Assembly (NCBI RefSeq): GCF_015278255.1
Contig: NZ_JADIJC010000009.1
Coordinates: forward strand, 1 to 64,000
DNA length: 64,000 nucleotides
Direction of reading: 5' to 3'
From: Microbacterium hibisci
Lineage (GTDB): Bacteria > Actinomycetota > Actinomycetes > Actinomycetales > Microbacteriaceae
The position numbers were made by a program, and so were the translations under genes. This document shows positions 35,709 to 44,643 of this stretch, one piece after another. The first letter of the stretch is position 1. Every line of letters begins with the position of its first letter. Below the pieces are notes generated by a model. It had not been told where the DNA came from and did not search any database. It was given only the letters and a program-made list of their open reading frames with translations.

Positions 35709-37405
35709 TGCGCGTGATGGCCCAGATGGGCATGGTGATGAACCTCGACAAGTGCATCGGGTGCCACACCTGCTCGGTGACCTGCAAGCAGGCGTGGACG
35801 AACCGCGCCGGCACGGAGTACGTGTGGTTCAACAACGTCGAGACGCGGCCCGGGCAGGGGTACCCCCGCCGCTACGAGGATCAGGACCAGTGGCGCGGCG
35901 GCTGGACGCTCAACAAGCGCGGCCGGCTGTCGCTGCGGACGGGGAGCCGCCTCAAGCGCCTCTTCACCATCTTCTCCTCGCCGGTGCAGCCGAAGCTCGA
36001 GGACTACTACGAGCCGTGGACGTACGACTACGAGACGCTCATCGACGCGCCGCTGGGCGATGACTTCCCGGTGGCGAGGCCGAAGTCGCTGATCACCGGC
36101 GAGGACACCAAGATCACGTGGTCGGCGAACTGGGACGACGACCTCGGCGGCGCGAGTGAGATGGGTCACCTCGACCCGATCGTGGAGCGCGTGCGCCGAG
36201 AGTCGGAAGACGCGATCAAGCTGCAGTTCGAGAAGACCTTCATGTTCTACCTGCCGCGGATCTGCGAGCACTGCCTCAATCCGTCATGCATGGCGTCCTG
36301 CCCGTCGGGCGCGATCTACAAGCGCGCCGAGGACGGCATCGTGCTCGTCGACCAGGACCGCTGCCGCGGCTGGCGGCAGTGCATCACCGGCTGCCCGTAC
36401 AAGAAGATCTACTTCAACCACAAGACCGGCAAGGCCGAGAAGTGCACGCTCTGCTACCCGCGGCTCGAAGTCGGCATCCCGACCGTCTGCTCCGAGACGT
36501 GCGTCGGGCGCCTCCGGTACCTCGGGCTGTTCCTGTACGACGCCGACCGCGTCACCGAGGCGGCCTCGACGCCCGACCCGAAGGACCTGTACGAGGCGCA
36601 GCTCGACCTCATTCTCGACCCGAACGACCCCGAGGTGATCGCGGCGGTGCGCGCCCAGGGCGACATCCCGGACGACTGGATGGACGCCGCGCGCCGTTCC
36701 CCCGTCTACGCCCTGGCGAAGACCTACCGCGTCGCGCTGCCGCTGCACCCCGAGTACCGCACGATGCCGATGGTCTGGTACATCCCGCCGCTGTCGCCGA
36801 TCGTCGACCTGCTGCGCGACCAGGGTCACGACTCCGAGGCCGCGGGCACGCTGTTCGGCGCCATCGAGGCGCTCCGCATCCCCGTCGAGTACCTCGCCGA
36901 GCTCTTCACGGCGGGCGACACCGACATCATCACGGGCGTGCTGTGGCGTCTCGCGGCGATGCGCTCGTACCTGCGCGACATCACACTCGACCGCGAGCGC
37001 GACGAGTCGATCCCCGAAGCCGTCGGCATGACCGGCGAGTCGATCTACGCGATGTACCGGCTGCTCGCGATCGCGAAGTACGAGGAGCGCTACGTCATCC
37101 CGACGGCGCACTACGAGCGCGCGCACGAGCTCGAGGAGCTGGGCTGCTCGCTCGACTTCGACGGCGGCCCGTACGGCAACGAGGCCGGCATGTTCGGCGA
37201 GGCGAGCGGCCGGCCGGTGCCCGTCGCGGTCGAGACCTTCCATGCGCTGAAGGAGCGCCAGACGTCCGACGCGGCGGCGAGCGGCGAGGCCCTGCGCGGT
37301 CGCGTCAACCTGCTCAACTGGGACGGCAACGGCGCGCCGCCGGGCCTGTTCCCGGCGCGCTCCAGGGAAGCGGAGACGGATGCCGCGCCCGGAGGTCCGT
37401 CATGA
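35708..37405 (+). CDS. narH: Respiratory nitrate reductase beta subunit NarH
   Basis: A 565-aa four-cluster ferredoxin-like electron relay from NarI to NarG. Cysteine clusters are visible: CIGCHTCSVTCKQAW near residue 16, CEHCLNPSCMASCPSG near 185, CRGWRQCITGCPYKK (the Trp-containing motif that gives the 3Fe-4S cluster) and CTLCYPR with CSETCVGR. Length slightly above the 510-residue E. coli protein. Coupled to narG by one shared base and to narJ by an ATGA overlap. Confidence 0.97.
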   Translation: MRVMAQMGMVMNLDKCIGCHTCSVTCKQAWTNRAGTEYVWFNNVETRPGQGYPRRYEDQDQWRGGWTLNKRGRLSLRTGSRLKRLFTIFSSPVQPKLEDYYEPWTYDYETLIDAPLGDDFPVARPKSLITGEDTKITWSANWDDDLGGASEMGHLDPIVERVRRESEDAIKLQFEKTFMFYLPRICEHCLNPSCMASCPSGAIYKRAEDGIVLVDQDRCRGWRQCITGCPYKKIYFNHKTGKAEKCTLCYPRLEVGIPTVCSETCVGRLRYLGLFLYDADRVTEAASTPDPKDLYEAQLDLILDPNDPEVIAAVRAQGDIPDDWMDAARRSPVYALAKTYRVALPLHPEYRTMPMVWYIPPLSPIVDLLRDQGHDSEAAGTLFGAIEALRIPVEYLAELFTAGDTDIITGVLWRLAAMRSYLRDITLDRERDESIPEAVGMTGESIYAMYRLLAIAKYEERYVIPTAHYERAHELEELGCSLDFDGGPYGNEAGMFGEASGRPVPVAVETFHALKERQTSDAAASGEALRGRVNLLNWDGNGAPPGLFPARSREAETDAAPGGPS

Positions 37406-38025
37406 GCGCGCGGGTGGTCCATCAGGCGGCCTCCCTCTGCCTGAGCTATCCCGACGACACGGTGCTCGGCTCGGCGACGCTGATCGACGCGGCTCTGCGG
37501 GAGGCGGCACCGCGGGCTGCGGCATCCTTCGCCCCTCTCCTGGAGTGGTGGCGGACGACCCCGGCGCCCGAAGTGGAGACGGTGTACGTCGACACGTTCG
37601 ACATGTCGCGGCGGCATGCCCTCTACCTGAGCTACTGGACCGACGGCGACACGCGCCGCCGCGGCGCGGTGCTGGCCGATCTCAAGGGCCGGTACCGCGC
37701 CGCGGGTCTCGCCCTCGACGGCAGCGGAGAGCTGCCCGACTTCCTGCCGCTGGTGCTGGAGTTCGCGCGCCATGCGCCCGCCGAGGGTGCGGCGCTGCTG
37801 CAGGAGTACCGGCCCAGCCTCGAGCTCATCCGGCTCGCGCTGGCCGAACGCGCGTCGCCCTACGCGGGGGTCGTCGCCGCGGTGTGCGACGCCCTGCCCG
37901 GGCGCTCGCCCGCCGACCGGCAGCAGGCGATGGCGATGGCGGCCGCGGGTCCCCCGCGCGAGTCGGTGGGCCTCGACGCCCACGATCCGCGGCTGCTGCC
38001 CCTCGAGCCCGTCGGGAGGCGCTGA
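37402..38025 (+). CDS. narJ: Nitrate reductase assembly chaperone NarJ
   Basis: A 207-aa TorD-family chaperone that delivers molybdenum cofactor to NarG and attaches NarGH to NarI; not part of the final enzyme. Family features include SLCLSYPDDTV, YVDTFDMSRRHALYLSYWTD and PDFLPLVLEFARHAP. ATGA overlap with narH and TGATG junction with narI. Confidence 0.93.
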   Translation: MSARVVHQAASLCLSYPDDTVLGSATLIDAALREAAPRAAASFAPLLEWWRTTPAPEVETVYVDTFDMSRRHALYLSYWTDGDTRRRGAVLADLKGRYRAAGLALDGSGELPDFLPLVLEFARHAPAEGAALLQEYRPSLELIRLALAERASPYAGVVAAVCDALPGRSPADRQQAMAMAAAGPPRESVGLDAHDPRLLPLEPVGRR

Positions 38026-38816
38026 TGGACCTCTTCCTGTGGGGCATCCTCCCCTACGTCATGGTCGCCGTGCTGGTCGGCGGCACCATCTGGCGCTACC
38101 GCTACGACCAGTTCGGGTGGACGACGCGGTCGTCGCAGCTCTACGAGTCGCGGCTGCTGCGGATCGGGTCGCCGCTGTTCCACTTCGGCATCCTCGTGGT
38201 GGTCATCGGGCACGTCGTCGGCCTCGTGATCCCCCAGGCGTGGACCGACGCGCTGGGCGTCTCGGAGGAGATGTACCACCTCGCCGCGCTGGGGCTCGGC
38301 ACGGTGGCGGGGTTTGCGACGCTCGTCGGGGTCGGCATCCTGATCTACCGGCGACGCACGACCGGGCCGGTCTTCATGGCGACCACTCGCAACGACAAGA
38401 CGATGTACGTCGTCCTCGTCGCCGCGATCGTCGCGGGCCTCGCCACGACGGTGCTGAGCGTCATCGGCCCGCCGCATGAGACGACGTACCGCGAGACGGT
38501 GGCCCCGTGGTTCCGGTCGCTCTTCGTCTTCCAGCCCGACATCCAGGCCATGAGCCAGGCGTCGCTCGACTTCCAGATCCACACGCTGATCGGCATGGCG
38601 CTGTTCATGATCTGGCCCTTCACGCGGCTGGTCCACGCCTTCACCGCGCCGGTGCACTACCTGTTCCGGCCCTACATCGTGTACCGCTCACGTGACGGCC
38701 GCCCCACGACCGCGCGCGGGATCCGACGCGGCTGGGCGCCCGTGGGCACCTCCGACCGCACCCCCGATCGCAAGTCCGGCAGCCGCGCCAGCGGCAAGAC
38801 GGGAGGACGACGATGA
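38025..38816 (+). CDS. narI: Respiratory nitrate reductase gamma subunit NarI
   Basis: A 263-aa membrane cytochrome b with five transmembrane helices that oxidizes menaquinol and feeds NarH. Heme-ligand histidines are visible in SPLFHFGILVVVIGHVVGL and near the C-terminus in DFQIHTLIGMALFMIWPFTR then LVH. The basic C-terminal tail beyond the last helix is longer than in E. coli. TGATG junction with narJ and ATGA overlap with narK. Confidence 0.95.
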   Translation: MDLFLWGILPYVMVAVLVGGTIWRYRYDQFGWTTRSSQLYESRLLRIGSPLFHFGILVVVIGHVVGLVIPQAWTDALGVSEEMYHLAALGLGTVAGFATLVGVGILIYRRRTTGPVFMATTRNDKTMYVVLVAAIVAGLATTVLSVIGPPHETTYRETVAPWFRSLFVFQPDIQAMSQASLDFQIHTLIGMALFMIWPFTRLVHAFTAPVHYLFRPYIVYRSRDGRPTTARGIRRGWAPVGTSDRTPDRKSGSRASGKTGGRR

Positions 38817-40039
38817 CGACGGATGCCGCGGCCACCGCAGCCGCCGGCACGCAGGAGCTGCCGGGCCGCACCCGGAACCTGCTGCTGGCGCTGCTCGCGT
38901 TCACGATCACGTTCTGGGCCTGGAACCTCGTGGCTCCGCTCGCGGTGCAGTACAGCGCCGAGATGGGCCTCGACTCGACCCAGGCGTCGCTGCTCATCGC
39001 GACGCCCGTGCTGGTCGGCTCGCTCGGGCGCATCCTCACCGGCGCCTTCACCGACCGCTTCGGCGGACGGCTGATGTTCACGATCCTCACCGCCGCCTCG
39101 GCCGTTCCCGTGGTGCTCGTGGCACTCGCCGGCGTCTGGGGCTCCTACGCGCTGATGCTGGCCTTCGGATTCGTGCTCGGCATCGCGGGCACGACGTTCG
39201 CCGTCGGCATCCCGTTCGTGAACGCCTGGTACGAGCCCGCGAAGCGCGGCTTCGCGACCGGGCTGTTCGGGGCGGGCATGGGCGGCACCGCCCTGTCGGC
39301 GTTCTTCACCCCGCGCATGGTGGCGTGGTTCGGGTACGTGCCGACCCACCTCATCATCGCGGGCGCCCTGCTGGTCGTCGCGCTCGTGGTGTGGGTGTTC
39401 ATGCGCGACTCGCCGCTGTGGAAGCCCAACACCGCGCCCGTGATGCCCAAGCTCAAGGCCGCGTCGAAGCTCGCCGTGACGTGGCAGATGGCGTTCCTGT
39501 ACGCCGTCACCTTCGGCGGCTTCGTGGCGTTCTCGACCTACCTGCCGACGTATCTGAAGGAGGTCTACGGCTACGACCTCGCCGACGCCGGCGCCCGCAC
39601 GGCGGGCTTCGCGATCGCCGCGGTCATCGCCCGCCCGGTGGGCGGGTGGCTCTCGGACCGCATCGGCCCCGCGACCGTGCTCAGCATCTCGCTCGGCGGT
39701 GCCGCCGTCATGGCCGTGGTCATCGCCCTCAAGCCGCCGCCCGAGCTCGCCGCCGGCACGTCGTTCGTGCTGATGGCGCTCGCCCTCGGCCTCGGAACCG
39801 GCGCCGTCTTCACGTGGGTCGCGCAGCGTGCGCCCGCGGAGCGGGTGGGCACCGTCACCGGCATCGTCGGGGCGGCGGGCGGTCTCGGCGGATACTTCCC
39901 CCCGCTCGTGATGGGGGCGACTTACAACGCCGAGACGCACAGCTACACGATCGGCCTGAGCCTGCTGTGCCTGACCGCGCTCCTCGCGCTCGGCTTCACG
40001 ATCTTCCTGGCCCGCCGGGGGCGCCGCACGCCGGCCTGA
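38813..40039 (+). CDS. narK: NarK-type nitrate/nitrite transporter (MFS)
   Basis: A 408-aa major facilitator with 12 predicted helices. The nitrate signature regions are recognisable: FTITFWAWNLVAPLAVQY in helix 1, GRILTGAFTDRFGGR in the first cytoplasmic loop, LGIAGTTFAVGIPFVNAWYE in helix 5 and VTGIVGAAGGLGGYFPPLVM in the second half. It supplies nitrate to, and may export nitrite from, the adjacent reductase. ATGA overlap with narI; last gene of the operon. Confidence 0.93.
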   Translation: MTTDAAATAAAGTQELPGRTRNLLLALLAFTITFWAWNLVAPLAVQYSAEMGLDSTQASLLIATPVLVGSLGRILTGAFTDRFGGRLMFTILTAASAVPVVLVALAGVWGSYALMLAFGFVLGIAGTTFAVGIPFVNAWYEPAKRGFATGLFGAGMGGTALSAFFTPRMVAWFGYVPTHLIIAGALLVVALVVWVFMRDSPLWKPNTAPVMPKLKAASKLAVTWQMAFLYAVTFGGFVAFSTYLPTYLKEVYGYDLADAGARTAGFAIAAVIARPVGGWLSDRIGPATVLSISLGGAAVMAVVIALKPPPELAAGTSFVLMALALGLGTGAVFTWVAQRAPAERVGTVTGIVGAAGGLGGYFPPLVMGATYNAETHSYTIGLSLLCLTALLALGFTIFLARRGRRTPA

Positions 40040-40066
40040 GGCTGCGCGGCCGAATGGCGGCGAGCG

Positions 40067-40130
40067 ACTGCTGCAGTTTCCTGCAGCTGCTGCGTCGCGC
40101 GACGCAGCAGCTGCAGGAAAGTGCAGCAGT
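40067..40130. terminator. 64-nt near-perfect palindrome after narK
   Basis: Arms 40067-40098 and 40099-40130 match at 31 of 32 positions with no dedicated loop; the centre is GTCGCGCGAC. The arms are rich in CTGCTGCAG-type repeats. It lies between convergent narK and the small membrane protein gene, so bidirectional termination is likely. One base after the arms the sequence reads into TGCGTGACG. Confidence 0.65.
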
Positions 40131-40157
40131 TGCGTGACGAGCGGGCCGACCGTGGAC

Positions 40158-40460
40158 TCAGCGGGCGATCGACGCGGCGACCACCCACAGCCCGACGCTC
40201 AGCACGAGCGTGACCAGCGGGTACCAGAACGCACGGTGCTTGCGCGACAGCGCCACGATCCCCGCGACGGCGCCGACCACCGCGAGAGCCAGCGGGACGT
40301 AGCCGCCGAGCACGATCGCGACCGTGTTGTCGTGGTTTCCGATCGCCCACACGAGCGATACGAAGAAGAGCACGACCGCGATCCCGACCGAGAATCCGAT
40401 CAGCAACAGCGTCGCGACCAGGTCGCCCATGCTCCGTTCGGTCTGAGCCGAGGGGGTCAT
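40158..40460 (-). CDS. Small integral membrane protein
   Basis: A 100-aa protein with three hydrophobic helices (VATLLLIGFSVGIAVVLFFV, IVLGGYVPLALAVVGAVAGI, WYPLVTLVLSVGLWVVAAS). I do not recognise a specific family. The ATG at 40460 overlaps the GNAT stop by ATGA, so coupling decides this start over the later MGDLV. Confidence 0.72.
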   Translation of the reverse strand: MTPSAQTERSMGDLVATLLLIGFSVGIAVVLFFVSLVWAIGNHDNTVAIVLGGYVPLALAVVGAVAGIVALSRKHRAFWYPLVTLVLSVGLWVVAASIAR

Positions 40461-40906
40461 CCGCGCAGCCCGATCTCGTAGTGCACGAATCCGGTGTGCG
40501 TCGCGACGCGGTCGTACAGCGCACGCGCCGTGGCATTGCTCTCATGCGTGAGCCAGTACACCTTCGCGGCGTCGCGCTCCCGCGCCCATTCGGTCACGTG
40601 CGCGATGAGGGCACGTCCCGCGCCCGTGCCCCGCGTGTCGGGCGCCACGAAGAGGTCCTCGAGATAGACGTACGGCGCCGGCGACCAGGTCGCGCCGTGC
40701 GTGAGCCAATGGACGAAGCCGATCGCGCGGCCGTCATCGTCGAGGGCGATCGCACCGTGTATCGGGAACTGCGGGTCGAGAAGGCGGTTCCAGGTCAGTG
40801 CGGTCTGCTCGGCAGCGACCTCCGACTCGTAGAACTCGAGGTAGCCGCGCCACAGCGGGAGCCAGGCGTCACGGTCAGCGGGGGCGAGGGGGCGGATCTG
40901 GGTCAC
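40457..40906 (-). CDS. GNAT family N-acetyltransferase
   Basis: A 149-aa acetyl-CoA-dependent acetyltransferase. Beta-strand 4 and the acetyl-CoA loop appear as YVYLEDLFVAPDTRGTGAGR then ALIAHV, and the C-terminal TNATARALYDRVA-like segment (ESNATARALYDRVATHTGFV) is typical. Substrate unknown. The GTG at 40906 follows TACCCT (40914-40919, minus strand) by 7 nt, giving it a separate leaderless promoter. Confidence 0.86.
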   Translation of the reverse strand: MTQIRPLAPADRDAWLPLWRGYLEFYESEVAAEQTALTWNRLLDPQFPIHGAIALDDDGRAIGFVHWLTHGATWSPAPYVYLEDLFVAPDTRGTGAGRALIAHVTEWARERDAAKVYWLTHESNATARALYDRVATHTGFVHYEIGLRG

Positions 40907-40933
40907 GAGCCCGAGGGTATCGGCTCGCGCGCG

Positions 40934-41605
40934 TCAGGCGAGGGCGGTGCGGGCGGTGCGTCGCGCGTGCGCGCTGAGGTCGCCGCCGCGACGCGCGAGG
41001 AACTCCTCCAGCCGACCGCGGTCGACCCGTCCGATCTCGCGCAGCGCCACGCCCACATTCGTCTGCACGAGATGCTCCGGATCATCCGCGAGGATCTCGC
41101 ACAGCGCGAGCGGGTCATCCAGATCGCCCGACCGGATGATCCAGAAGGCCGCGGTGACGGCGGTGCGGCGATGCCAGCGGTCGTCCGACCGGGCGAGGTC
41201 GAACAGCACGTCGCGCGGCTTGTCGAGGAGGTACCACCCGATCACGCGGGGTGCTGCCCGGTCGATGTAGTCCCACGTGTCGATGCGGTCGAGGCGCCGC
41301 ATCCAGAGGTCGTACAGTGCGGCGCGGTCCGCGTCCTTCGCTCGCGCCTGGGCGTCGAGGATCGACACGGCGACCATCCGCACCTCGTACGCGTCCGAGT
41401 CGAGCAGGCGGTCCACCTCGCTCAGCGGCATCCGCGCGCTCTTCTTCGCGATGTCGAACACCGTGCCCATGCGCACGCCGATGACCTCGGTGCGGTCGTC
41501 CGTCATGCGGCCCTGGATCTTGACGCGTTCGTCGACGGATGCCGCCGCCTCGAGCTCGGCGCGGACGCCCTCGGCCGTCAGCGCCCGCGGCAGCGCCTCA
41601 GTCAC
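40934..41605 (-). CDS. DNA alkylation repair (AlkD-like) HEAT-repeat protein
   Basis: A 223-aa helical protein of the AlkC/AlkD DNA glycosylase superfamily. Recognisable are MGTVFDIAKKSARMPLSEVD, EVRMVAVSILD, WDYIDRAAPRVIGWYLLDKP and WHRRTAVTAAFWIIR, covering the HEAT-like repeats that cradle DNA. AlkD removes 3- and 7-alkylpurines without base flipping. GTG start 5 nt after the nicotinamidase stop. A 13-bp tandem duplicate (TCAGTCACCGTTC) spans this junction. Confidence 0.85.
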   Translation of the reverse strand: MTEALPRALTAEGVRAELEAAASVDERVKIQGRMTDDRTEVIGVRMGTVFDIAKKSARMPLSEVDRLLDSDAYEVRMVAVSILDAQARAKDADRAALYDLWMRRLDRIDTWDYIDRAAPRVIGWYLLDKPRDVLFDLARSDDRWHRRTAVTAAFWIIRSGDLDDPLALCEILADDPEHLVQTNVGVALREIGRVDRGRLEEFLARRGGDLSAHARRTARTALA

Positions 41606-41610
41606 CGTTC

Positions 41611-42201
41611 TCAGTCACCGTTCGAAAGGCCGGAGTGCCGGAGTTCGGCGCCCGCGTGCGCGAGCTCGGCGAGCGCCGCGTCGCTGGACTCCGCGGCGAC
41701 CCCGGCGACGAGGTCGGTGAGGATCCGCACGTGACGACCGTGCTCGATCGCGTCGAGCGCGGAGGCCCGCACGCAGTAATCGGTCGCGATGCCGACGACG
41801 TCGACGTCGATCACGCCGTTCTCCTCGAGGAGGTGCGACACCGTCGCACCCTCGTCGGTCGTCCCCTCGAACAGCGAGTAGGCCGGCGTGCCCTGTCCCT
41901 TCTTGACGTGGTGCGTCACGGCCGACGTGTCGAGACACGGGTCGTACTCCGCGCCCGCCGTCCCGCTCACGCAGTGGACGGGCCAGGTGTCGACGAAGTC
42001 CGGCTCGGGGTGGAAGTGGCCGCCGTTGTCTCCCTCGGCGTCATGCCAGTCCCGCGACGCGACGATCACGGAATACTCCTCGGCGTGCGTGACGAGGTAG
42101 TCCGAGATCCGCTGCGCCACGGCGTCGCCGCCCTCCACGCCCAGGGCTCCACCCTCGGTGAAGTCGTTCTGCACGTCGACGATGAACAGCGCCTTGCTCA
42201 T
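41611..42201 (-). CDS. pncA: Nicotinamidase / pyrazinamidase
   Basis: A 196-aa isochorismatase-fold amidase converting nicotinamide to nicotinate for NAD salvage. Catalytic triad: Asp in FIVDVQNDF, Lys in HHVKKGQGTPAYS and Cys in GIATDYCVRASALDA. The metal-binding DWHDAEGDNGGHFHPEP is present. Length is typical. Its ATG overlaps the MMPL stop (ATGA), so it is co-translated with the transporter. Confidence 0.93.
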   Translation of the reverse strand: MSKALFIVDVQNDFTEGGALGVEGGDAVAQRISDYLVTHAEEYSVIVASRDWHDAEGDNGGHFHPEPDFVDTWPVHCVSGTAGAEYDPCLDTSAVTHHVKKGQGTPAYSLFEGTTDEGATVSHLLEENGVIDVDVVGIATDYCVRASALDAIEHGRHVRILTDLVAGVAAESSDAALAELAHAGAELRHSGLSNGD

Positions 42202-44570
42202 GTGTCGAGCGTACGCCGATACTCCTCGCGCGTGAGCGGGTGACCGTCCTGCGCGACGAGATCGGGATCGGTCTCGGCGGGCAGCGGCGCCTCCGCGGGG
42301 TCGGCGACCGACGGTGCGGGCGCAGCCGGCGGCGTCCGCGAGTCCGAGTTCGCGTCGGGTCGGCTCTCGGCGCGAGCGGCGACCTCCGGCCCCCGCCGCC
42401 AGAGCTTCGACGGCCACCAGATCGCCCTGCCGATGTCGTACGACAGCGCGGGCACGAGCAGCGACCGCACGATGAAGGTGTCGAGGAGCACGCCGAATGC
42501 CACGATGAACGCGATCTGCGCGAGGAACAGGATCGGGATCACCCCGAGAGCCGCGAACGTCGCCGCCAGCACGAGTCCTGCCGACGTGATCACGCCGCCG
42601 GTCGCGACCAGGCCGCGGAGGATGCCCGGTCTCGTCCCGTGCACCAGAGACTCCTCGCGCACCCGTGACATCAGGAAGATGTTGTAGTCCACGCCGAGGG
42701 CGACCAGGAACACGAAGCCGTACAGCGGCACCGCGGGGTCGGCCCCGGGGAAGCCGAACACCTCGTTGAAGACGAGGGCGCTGACGCCGAGGGCGGTCGC
42801 GAACGACAGGATCACCGTCGCGATGAGCAGGACCGGTGCCAGGAGCGAGCGCAGCAGCAGCATCAGGATCACGAGGATCACCGCCAGGATCACCGGGATG
42901 ATCACGGTGCGGTCGCGCGTGGAGGTGTCGTTCGTGTCGATGTCGGTCGCGGTCTCGCCGCCCACGACGGCCGTGCCCTCGCCGAGGGTCTCGTCGAGGT
43001 CGGCGCGAAGCTCCCGCACGGTGTCCTCGGCGGCGACAGAATCCGCGGCATCTGTCAGCGTCCCGATCACCAGAACGTCGCCCTCCGACACGGTGGGCTC
43101 CGGAGCAGGCGTGCCGGGCGGTCCCACCGCCGTGAACACCGGCTCGCCATCCTCGACGGCGACCTCGGCCTGACCGGTCGGCGAGTCGTCCGAGGCGACC
43201 GACACCGAATCGATGCCGTCCGACGCCTCGATCACCTCGACCGTGTCGGCGAGGTCCTCCTCGGGGACGATGACGTAGACGGGCGAGCCGGACCCCGCCG
43301 GGAAGTGCTCGGCGAGCACGTCCTGTCCGTCGCGGGCCTCGGACGTCCCGAGCACGAGGTCGCTCGTCGGGACTCCGTCGGCCTTGAGCTGGGTGATGCC
43401 GACCGCGCCGGCCAGCAGCACGACGGTGCAGGCGATCCAGACGATCCGCGCGTGGCGGGCGACGAAGCGCGCCTGGCGCGGCCACAGGCCCTTCACGGGC
43501 TGCGTGAGGTCGTCGGGGATCATCGCGATCGGCTGTTTGGGGATGAAGGGCCAGAACGCGGTGCGCCCGAAGAGAGCGAGCAGTGCCGGCAGAAACGTGA
43601 GGGCCGACAGCATCGAGAAGGCGATGCCGATGGACGCGATGGGTCCGAGCGCCCGGTTCGTCGCGAGGTCGGAGAGGAGCAGGCACAGCAGGCCCGCGAT
43701 GACCGTGCCACCCGAGGCGAGGATCGGCTCGAACGATCCGCGCCACGCCGTGACCACGGCATCCCACCGCTCCCTCCCCTCCGCGACGGCCTCGCGGAAG
43801 CGCGCGACGTACAGCAGCGCGTAGTCGGTCGCCGCGCCGATCACGAGGATGAAGAGGATGCCCTGCACCTGGCCGTTCAGCACGACGATGCCGGCGTACG
43901 CGAGCCACCACACCGTGAGCAGTGCCACGCAGAGCGCGAACACCGACGTCAGCAGCACGAGGACGGGCAGCAGCGGCGAGCGGTAGACGATCACCAGGAT
44001 CAGGAACACCGCGATCAGCGCGACGGCCAGCAGCAGACCGTCGATGCCGAGGAAGCCTTCCACGAGGTCGGCCGTGAAGCCGGCCGGGCCGGTCACCCAC
44101 GCCTCCAGGTCGTCGGGCAGCTCTTCGGTCGCCATCGTGCGCATCTCGTCGACGATCTCGCCGACCTCGCCCGAGGCGTCGATCGGCACGAAGACCTGCA
44201 CGGCCTCGCCGTCCTCCGACACGATGGGCGGCGACACGTCCTCGGTGACGCCGTCGATCTCGGAGATATCGTCGACGAGGGCCTGCACGTCCGCGACGTC
44301 GTCGTCCGACAGCTCGCCGTCGCCCGTGACCACGAGCACGGCCGGGATGCTGTCTTCGCCGAGGAATCCGGCGAGTCGCTCGTTCACCTGCGTGGCATCG
44401 GCGCTCTCGGGGAGGAAAGACGATCGGTCATTGGTCGAGACCTCGTCGACCTTGCCGAAGTAGGGGCCTCCGATCGATCCGACCACGAGCCAGATGAGAA
44501 CGAGCAGAGCAGGGATGCCGATCCTGAGCCAACGCGGAGGACGGTGGCGGGCGTGCTGAGGCGAGGTCAT
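42198..44570 (-). CDS. MMPL/RND superfamily transporter
   Basis: A 790-aa membrane protein with two repeats of one helix, a large external loop and five further helices. Conserved family pieces include GAATDYALLYVARFREAVAE in repeat 1 and ALGVDYNIFLMSRVREESLV in repeat 2, which contain the proton-relay Asp-Tyr pairs. Actinobacterial members export lipids or drugs; substrate unknown. The basic, Pro-rich C-terminus is cytoplasmic. The ATG is 6 nt after TAAACT, inside a palindrome that is a likely repressor operator. Confidence 0.9.
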   Translation of the reverse strand: MTSPQHARHRPPRWLRIGIPALLVLIWLVVGSIGGPYFGKVDEVSTNDRSSFLPESADATQVNERLAGFLGEDSIPAVLVVTGDGELSDDDVADVQALVDDISEIDGVTEDVSPPIVSEDGEAVQVFVPIDASGEVGEIVDEMRTMATEELPDDLEAWVTGPAGFTADLVEGFLGIDGLLLAVALIAVFLILVIVYRSPLLPVLVLLTSVFALCVALLTVWWLAYAGIVVLNGQVQGILFILVIGAATDYALLYVARFREAVAEGRERWDAVVTAWRGSFEPILASGGTVIAGLLCLLLSDLATNRALGPIASIGIAFSMLSALTFLPALLALFGRTAFWPFIPKQPIAMIPDDLTQPVKGLWPRQARFVARHARIVWIACTVVLLAGAVGITQLKADGVPTSDLVLGTSEARDGQDVLAEHFPAGSGSPVYVIVPEEDLADTVEVIEASDGIDSVSVASDDSPTGQAEVAVEDGEPVFTAVGPPGTPAPEPTVSEGDVLVIGTLTDAADSVAAEDTVRELRADLDETLGEGTAVVGGETATDIDTNDTSTRDRTVIIPVILAVILVILMLLLRSLLAPVLLIATVILSFATALGVSALVFNEVFGFPGADPAVPLYGFVFLVALGVDYNIFLMSRVREESLVHGTRPGILRGLVATGGVITSAGLVLAATFAALGVIPILFLAQIAFIVAFGVLLDTFIVRSLLVPALSYDIGRAIWWPSKLWRRGPEVAARAESRPDANSDSRTPPAAPAPSVADPAEAPLPAETDPDLVAQDGHPLTREEYRRTLDT

Positions 44571-44591
44571 ATCGCTAGTTTATCTAGCGAT
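44571..44591 (-). promoter_or_regulatory. Palindromic operator over the MMPL promoter
   Basis: ATCGCTAG and CTAGCGAT (44571-44578 and 44584-44591) form an 8-bp inverted repeat with a TTTAT centre, ending one base before the MMPL start codon. On the minus strand its centre includes TAAACT, a fitting -10 6 nt before the ATG. This resembles TetR/MarR-type operators; no such regulator is adjacent. It also lies about 50 nt upstream of the divergent EamA start. Confidence 0.6.
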
Positions 44592-44643
44592 CTGGTTTTC
44601 GACGAGTCGGCCGCCCCACTTGACAGTGCCTATGCTGGTCGCG

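Noticed and set aside
31905..40158. Genomic island with att repeats around the nar operon
   Set aside because: No copy of the tRNA-Lys 3' end, integrase or transposase was found at either border.
41611..44100. An 829-codon minus-strand frame extending nicotinamidase far upstream
   Set aside because: Only the last 196 codons match the family; the rest is the shadow of the MMPL gene. The ATGA overlap at 42198-42201 fixes the real start.
44620..44643. TTG start for the EamA transporter
   Set aside because: The TTG is part of a TTGACA sequence ahead of the TATGCT -10; the ATG at 44644 lies at the leaderless distance and gives a normal N-terminus.
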